Shown here piece after piece: positions 5,695 through 9,753 of a stretch of DNA of 9,753 nt. The DNA lies in assembly GCA_028714055.1 (NCBI GenBank), contig JAQTNB010000028.1:1-9753 (forward strand), written 5' to 3'. Source of the stretch: Candidatus Omnitrophota bacterium (GTDB lineage: Bacteria; Omnitrophota; Gorgyraeia; Gygaellales; Profunditerraquicolaceae). The notes under the pieces were generated by a model that saw only the letters and a program-made list of their open reading frames with translations, was not told the origin of the DNA and did not search any database. Both the position numbers and the translations under genes were made by a program. Within the stretch, counting starts at the first letter, position 1; each line of letters starts with the position of its first letter.

Positions 5695-7527
5695 ATGACG
5701 ACATTTTTCCCGCAACAATTATTTTATCTTGATCCGCTGGCGATCTTCTTCCTGGCAGTCATCGGCCTGGTATCTTTGCCGTCTGCGGTATTTTCCGTCG
5801 GGTACCTGCGCAGCGAAAGCCCGGCACGCAGGGCCCTTGCCTGGGTGCTTTTTCTTGCTTTTGCCCTTTCCATGTGCCTGGTGGTCGTTTCAGGCAATCT
5901 TTTCTCATTCCTGGTCTTCTGGGAGCTCATGTCGCTGTTTTCGTATTTTCTGGTTGTTTTTGACCATACGCATGAGAAATCCGTACGCGCCGGGACGGTT
6001 TATTTTGTCATGACGCATATCGGCACGGCCTTGATCATGGCTGCGTTTCTGATCCTCTATGCGCAGGCCGGGTCATTCGATTTTACCGCGGTAAAACAAG
6101 CGGCTTCCGCGATGCCGGGGAGCGCCCGCAATATCGTTTTCCTGCTTTTATTCCTCGGTTTTGCCGCCAAGGCAGGAGTAGCGCCGCTTCACATCTGGCT
6201 CCCCTTAGCTCATCCGCAGGCACCCAGCCATATCTCAAGCATGATGTCCGGTGTGATGATCAAGATCGCCGTCTACGGCATGGCCCGTTTTTTCATTCTC
6301 TGCCTGGGCACAGGGCCGGCATGGTGGGGAGGATGTATCCTGGCTTTTGCCGTTGTTTCCTGCCTGATAGGCGTTATCTACGCCCTTATGGACCACGACC
6401 TTAAAAGGCTGCTTGCCTATCACAGCGTTGAAAATATCGGGATCATCCTTTTGGGGGTGGGGGCGGCGATGTTTTTTACAAGCAAAGGCATGCCGGCGGA
6501 GGCCGCGCTTGCCCTGTGCGCCGGTTTGTATCATCTGATAAATCACGCGTTATTCAAGGCATTATTGTTCCTTTGTTCCGGAAGCGTTGTCAAGGCGACC
6601 GGGATACGCGACATGGAGAAGATGGGAGGGCTTATCAAGGTCATGCCCTGGACAGCGGGGTTCTTTCTGGTAGGGGCAATGGGGATCTCGGCACTCCCGC
6701 CGCTTAACGGCTTTGTGAGCGAATGGCTGATGTTCCAGTCTTTTTTTGCCGGAATCATCAATTCTTTCGGCGGGGTAAAGTTGTATATGGTATTGTGTGC
6801 CGCAGCGCTTGCCCTGACCAGCGGCCTGGCTGCGGCCTGTTTTGTCAAGGCCTTTGGCATAACCTTCCTTGCTTTACCGCGAAGCCGCCGCGCACAGGAC
6901 GCGCATGAGGTATCTTTATCGATGAAGCTCGGCATGGGTTTCTTGGCGGCCATGGTGGTCCTCTTCGGGGTAGGGGCGGGAGTCGTTTTCCCTTTGATCA
7001 TGCGCGTTGCGCAGGAAACGCTCGGGATCCCGGGCGGGCCGGTGGCTTTACCCACGCGTCTTTTAGCCGTTGCGCCGGTTGGGCAAGCGTCTATTTCGCC
7101 GTTCCTTATGACGGCGGTCCTGGGTTTGACCGCTCTGGCTGCCTTTATATGGTTTCGTTTCGTATCGCGGAGAAAAAAGTCCACTTACAATACCTGGGAT
7201 TGCGGGTATTATGATCTTGATTCCCGCAATGAATATACGGCAACCGCTTTTTCAAAAAAATTCAGGTTTGCCTTCAGCTTCTTTCTGTTGCCGTACCGCA
7301 AGGTTGACAAGATCAGGGAGTCTTTTTATCATGTGCGTTCATTTACTTACGAGACGCATACGACCGCGGTATTTGAAAAACACATTTATAAGCCTTTGCT
7401 GGGGCTTATTTACGGCATGGCTTTGCGGATGCGCAAGCTCCAGCCCGGAAGCATCAATCTTTACATCCTGTATATATTCCTTGCGCTGGTGATACTCATC
7501 GGGATAACGGGGGTCCTTAATCCTTAA
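5695..7527 (+). CDS. hyfB: HyfB-like antiporter-type membrane subunit of a hydrogenase-4-like complex
   Basis: This 610-residue polytopic protein is of the NuoL/MrpA-type proton-translocating family, closest to HyfB/HycC. Recognisable parts are FWELMSLFSYFLVVF with membrane glutamate E77, and FAAKAGVAPLHIWLPLAHPQAPSHISSMMSGVMIKI with lysines K159 and K190. Others are DLKRLLAYHSVENIGIILLG, HLINHALFKALLFL, DMEKMGGLIKVMPWTA from 306, and SALPPLNGFVSEW. The C-terminal TWDCGY segment and final LQPGSINLYILYIF helix are typical of HyfB. It would form part of the proton-pumping membrane arm in the inner membrane. Compared with E. coli HyfB (672 residues, from memory) it begins about 65 residues late and so lacks the first two helices. 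No upstream in-frame start exists, because a stop lies at 5677-5679. The ATG has no free Shine-Dalgarno; GAAGG sits 12 bases upstream inside a hairpin. The stop overlaps the next gene (TAATG). Confidence 0.9.
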   Translation: MTTFFPQQLFYLDPLAIFFLAVIGLVSLPSAVFSVGYLRSESPARRALAWVLFLAFALSMCLVVVSGNLFSFLVFWELMSLFSYFLVVFDHTHEKSVRAGTVYFVMTHIGTALIMAAFLILYAQAGSFDFTAVKQAASAMPGSARNIVFLLLFLGFAAKAGVAPLHIWLPLAHPQAPSHISSMMSGVMIKIAVYGMARFFILCLGTGPAWWGGCILAFAVVSCLIGVIYALMDHDLKRLLAYHSVENIGIILLGVGAAMFFTSKGMPAEAALALCAGLYHLINHALFKALLFLCSGSVVKATGIRDMEKMGGLIKVMPWTAGFFLVGAMGISALPPLNGFVSEWLMFQSFFAGIINSFGGVKLYMVLCAAALALTSGLAAACFVKAFGITFLALPRSRRAQDAHEVSLSMKLGMGFLAAMVVLFGVGAGVVFPLIMRVAQETLGIPGGPVALPTRLLAVAPVGQASISPFLMTAVLGLTALAAFIWFRFVSRRKKSTYNTWDCGYYDLDSRNEYTATAFSKKFRFAFSFFLLPYRKVDKIRESFYHVRSFTYETHTTAVFEKHIYKPLLGLIYGMALRMRKLQPGSINLYILYIFLALVILIGITGVLNP

Positions 7528-8429
7528 TGGCTCAGATACCGCTGCTTCTTATACAAACGGCATTTATCATCGCGCTTGCGCCGCTGGTCAGCGGGTTTAT
7601 CCGCAAGCTCAAAGATATCCTGCGCATGCGCCGGGGCGCAAGCATTTTCCAGCCGTACTATAATTTTGCCAAGCTCTTAAAAAAAGACGAAGTCGTGTCC
7701 CGCAATTCTTCCTGGATCTTCGCGGCAGCTCCCGTTGTGGTCCTGGCAAGCAGTGTGGCCGCCTGTTTGCTGCTTCCCGTGTCCGGTATCCGGGTCTCTG
7801 CGGGCGTGATGGGGGATATGCTGGCGCTCTTTTTCATTTTGGCATTAGGCAGGTTTTTCCTTGCTCTGGCCGGGCTTGATACCGCAAGCGCTTTCGGCGG
7901 GATGGGGTCTTCCCGTGAGATGTTCATTTCCAGTATCCTTGAGCCGGCGGCATTTGTTTCGCTGTTTGTTTTAAGCATGAATTGCGGTTCTACCGCTGCC
8001 GCGGCGCTTGCCGGAACTCAGGCGCTGCGCGCCTCGACGGTCGTGGCCGGCGCGGCCTTCTTCATGGTGGTGCTTGCCGAGACCTCGCGGATCCCCGTTG
8101 ATAACCGGGAGACCCATCTTGAGCTTACCATGGTGCACGAGGCGATGGTGCTTGAATACTCGGGAAGGCCGCTGGCGTTGATCGAGCTGGCGGGACATAT
8201 CAAGCAGGCCGTGCTTTTTGTCATACTGGGCTGGTTTTTCTTTCCGGCGGCCGCAGGCTTTAGCTGGCGGGCGCTCGCTTTTTTTGCCGGGATGAGCGTG
8301 ACGGGCTTGGCAATTGCGCTGATCGAGATATCGCTTGCCAAGATGCGGCTTTTTAGGGTGGTGGATTTCGGCAGCTTCGCTTTTTTTATCGCGCTGCTCG
8401 CCGCGGTTTTTGCAAGCATGGGGATGTAA
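7527..8429 (+). CDS. hyfC: HyfC-like (NuoH-type) membrane subunit
   Basis: This 300-residue membrane protein is of the NuoH/HyfC/HycD family, which links the hydrophilic catalytic module to the antiporter-like subunits in complex I and group 4 hydrogenases. The cytoplasmic loop after the first helix (LKDILRMRRGASIFQPYYNFAKLLKKD) is typical of HyfC. So is the acidic loop ETSRIPVDNRETHLELTMVHEAMVLEYSG, beginning at E185, which corresponds to the loop lining the quinone-like cavity in complex I. The form ETHLELTMVHEAM is specific to the Hyf/Hyc branch and unlike Ech or NuoH proper. Length is normal for the family. The ATG overlaps the hyfB-like stop as TAATG, so translation is probably coupled; the purine-rich GGGGG lies about 13 bases upstream. 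Confidence 0.93.
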   Translation: MAQIPLLLIQTAFIIALAPLVSGFIRKLKDILRMRRGASIFQPYYNFAKLLKKDEVVSRNSSWIFAAAPVVVLASSVAACLLLPVSGIRVSAGVMGDMLALFFILALGRFFLALAGLDTASAFGGMGSSREMFISSILEPAAFVSLFVLSMNCGSTAAAALAGTQALRASTVVAGAAFFMVVLAETSRIPVDNRETHLELTMVHEAMVLEYSGRPLALIELAGHIKQAVLFVILGWFFFPAAAGFSWRALAFFAGMSVTGLAIALIEISLAKMRLFRVVDFGSFAFFIALLAAVFASMGM

Positions 8430-8430
8430 T

Positions 8431-9069
8431 ATGGGGCTCGCGCTTATTTTAGGAGGCTTCCTGGTTGCCACGTTCCTGATGGTAGTGGCAAAACGCATTA
8501 CCGCGTTGATTGCGGCTTTCAGGCTGCAGTCCCTGTGCTTATTCCTCTATGTTTTCGGCATGGCATTGACCCAGAAGCATTTTGAACTTTTTGTGGTCAG
8601 CGCCCTGGTCCTGGTGCTTAAAGCTGTCCTGATCCCGTTTCTTTTGGCGCGCATTGTGCGCCGTATTAAAGTCGAAGAGGACCTCGGGCTTATCGTGAAC
8701 CCGCAGGTTTCGCTTGCCGTTGCCCTGTTACTGACCTATCTTTCGTATGTCTTTGCCCGCTCCATAATTGTGCCGCAGGAGGCGTTGCGGCTGGCGTCGT
8801 TTGTCGTATCGCTGGCTGCTTTCTGCGCCGGGTTTTTCATCATGGCATCACGGATGAAGGCACTTGCACAGGTGCTGGGGCTGCTTGCGATGGAAAACGG
8901 GATCTTCCTGGCTGCCGCGGCGATCGCAGGAGGGATGCCGTTTTTCGCGGAACTCGCCCTGTTTTTTGACATCTTTATCTTCGTGATCATCATCGAGCTT
9001 TTCGTGTATAAGGTGAACAGGCTTTTTACCCATATCGATACCTCAAAGATGGATTCTCTTAAAGGATGA
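8431..9069 (+). CDS. hyfE: HyfE-like (NuoK-related) membrane subunit
   Basis: This small polytopic membrane protein of 212 residues is close to E. coli HyfE (216). The start is set at 8431, one base after the HyfC stop, with GGGGA six bases upstream. The frame remains open further left to 8335, but that would place 32 codons inside the hyfC-like gene. Several hydrophobic helices are visible, with the family's NPQVSLAVALLLTYLSY stretch and a NuoK-like membrane glutamate, E155, in LLAMENGIFLAA. The last hydrophobic segment, FFDIFIFVIIIELFVYKVNRLF, and the short charged tail also fit HyfE. In these complexes HyfE takes the place of NuoK and the N-terminal part of NuoJ-like helices in the proton path. 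Its TGA overlaps the next start (ATGA). Confidence 0.9.
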   Translation: MGLALILGGFLVATFLMVVAKRITALIAAFRLQSLCLFLYVFGMALTQKHFELFVVSALVLVLKAVLIPFLLARIVRRIKVEEDLGLIVNPQVSLAVALLLTYLSYVFARSIIVPQEALRLASFVVSLAAFCAGFFIMASRMKALAQVLGLLAMENGIFLAAAAIAGGMPFFAELALFFDIFIFVIIIELFVYKVNRLFTHIDTSKMDSLKG

Positions 9070-9753
9070 GCATACTGATCGGCCTGGTCTTAGGCTTGCC
9101 GCTTGTTTTAAGCCTGCTTTCCCTCGTGGTCAGGAACGAGAGGGCGCTGGGGGTAGTCCATGCTTTTGGCTACGCGGTAATGCTGGCGCTTTTTTCGTTG
9201 TTCATGAAAGGGTTCCTGATTTCTTTTGAGCCGCTGAGCCTTGGGGGCTGGCTTTACCTGGATGCACTGAGCGTTTTTTTTATCTTTACTACCATCGTCG
9301 TCGCCTGCGCGGCAAGCATTTATTCAATCGGGTATATCTGCGAAGAGGTGGCCCATAAACAGATAACGCCGCGAAAGGCGCGGGGGTATTACCGGTTGTT
9401 CAACCTGTTCTGTTTTACGATGGTGCTGGCTCCGATGCTCAATAACCTGGCGTTTCTCTGGATCGCCATCGAGATGACGACGCTGGTGTCGGCGTTTCTG
9501 GTTGGTTTTCATAACGTCAAGGAATCCATCGAGGCCGCCTGGAAGTACATCATTATCTGTTCGGTCGGGATAACCTTCGCGCTCCTGGGGATCATTCTTT
9601 TCTATTACACTTCTTTTGAGCACGCGGGGATCAAGAGCATGGAATGGGCCGGGATGCTTTCCAGCTCGCACCTGTTTGACCCGGCAGTGGTGCGGATCGC
9701 GCTCTTGTTCATTTTTGTGGGTTTCGGGACAAAGGCGGGGTTTGCGCCGATGC
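9066..9753 (+). CDS. hyfF: HyfF-like antiporter-type membrane subunit, 3' truncated by window edge
   Basis: The frame opens at ATG 9066 (overlapping the hyfE-like stop as ATGA) and runs to the window end, giving 229 residues of a protein of about 480-530 expected. Hallmarks of HyfF are LYLDALSVFFIFTTIVV (the family's second or third helix), LAFLWIAIEMTTLVSAFLVGF with E136 (equivalent of the complex I antiporter glutamate), EAAWKYIIICSVGITFALLG with K160, and FGTKAGFAPM with K223. It is a second proton-channel subunit of the NuoL/M/N family next to HyfB. The order B-C-E-F lacks the HyfD homologue that E. coli has between C and E. Large (HyfG-like) and small (HyfI-like) catalytic or pseudo-catalytic subunits would be expected next. 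Confidence 0.9.
   Translation, partial: MSILIGLVLGLPLVLSLLSLVVRNERALGVVHAFGYAVMLALFSLFMKGFLISFEPLSLGGWLYLDALSVFFIFTTIVVACAASIYSIGYICEEVAHKQITPRKARGYYRLFNLFCFTMVLAPMLNNLAFLWIAIEMTTLVSAFLVGFHNVKESIEAAWKYIIICSVGITFALLGIILFYYTSFEHAGIKSMEWAGMLSSSHLFDPAVVRIALLFIFVGFGTKAGFAPM

Noticed and set aside
6543..7184. Minus-strand open frame of 213 codons opposite the hyfB-like gene
   Set aside because: It is entirely antisense to a gene with strong membrane-protein motifs. Its Lys/Thr/Pro-rich translation is the usual complement of hydrophobic codons.
8335..8430. A 32-codon N-terminal extension of the HyfE-like protein
   Set aside because: It would overlap the end of the hyfC-like gene by 95 bases, and its residues are not membrane-like as in HyfE. 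The ATG at 8431 gives the normal family length and a suitable ribosome site.
1..9753. tRNA or rRNA genes, CRISPR arrays, insertion sequences, attachment sites
   Set aside because: No cloverleaf with a conserved TTCGANNC-type arm, no regularly spaced long repeats, no transposase or integrase motifs and no terminal inverted repeats were seen; the coding density is nearly complete.

Overview
The window reads almost entirely left to right on the + strand: nine large protein genes with short gaps or stop/start overlaps and two real intergenic regions (about 130 and 180 bases). The inner-membrane histidine kinase and the AsmA-like DUF748 protein point to a Gram-negative bacterium, and the hydrogenase-4-type membrane genes suggest an anaerobic or fermentative life style. 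An uncultured lineage such as Omnitrophota, or a deltaproteobacterial-type anaerobe, would fit, but no marker gene here settles the taxonomy.

Region 1 (1-2844) holds the C-terminal part of a DUF748 (AsmA-like) envelope protein, cut by the window edge. It is followed by a stand-alone GMP-synthetase-like ATP pyrophosphatase with no glutaminase domain, and by a small FMN nitroreductase-family protein. Region 2 (2856-5517) is a signalling block: an OmpR-family response regulator, its sensor histidine kinase one base downstream, and a single-domain CheY-like receiver. The 129-base gap before the receiver gene carries three TTCATCTT cores spaced exactly 11 bp apart, just upstream of a good -10 box. 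That is the layout expected of an OmpR/PhoB-type operator, so the neighbouring regulator may control the receiver gene. Region 3 (5695-9753) is the start of a hyf-like operon: HyfB-, HyfC-, HyfE- and HyfF-type membrane subunits, the last cut by the right edge. These form the proton-pumping membrane arm of group 4 [NiFe] hydrogenases, formate hydrogenlyase-like complexes and the hydrogenase-related Ehr complexes. The catalytic subunits that would decide between these should lie just past the window.

The most interesting non-coding element is the roughly 100-nt leader of the hyf-like operon (about 5593-5694). It has an extended -10 promoter. It ends in a perfect 10-bp hairpin plus T-rich tail that abuts the hyfB start codon and buries the only SD-like sequence (GAAGG). 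It also has an upstream GAAGGT copy that could pair with the 5' arm instead. This is the architecture of an attenuator or riboswitch, and I do not recognise it as a known class. A reasonable overall inference is that a two-component system plus a free receiver sits next to, and may regulate, an energy-converting hydrogenase-like complex that has its own RNA-level control.
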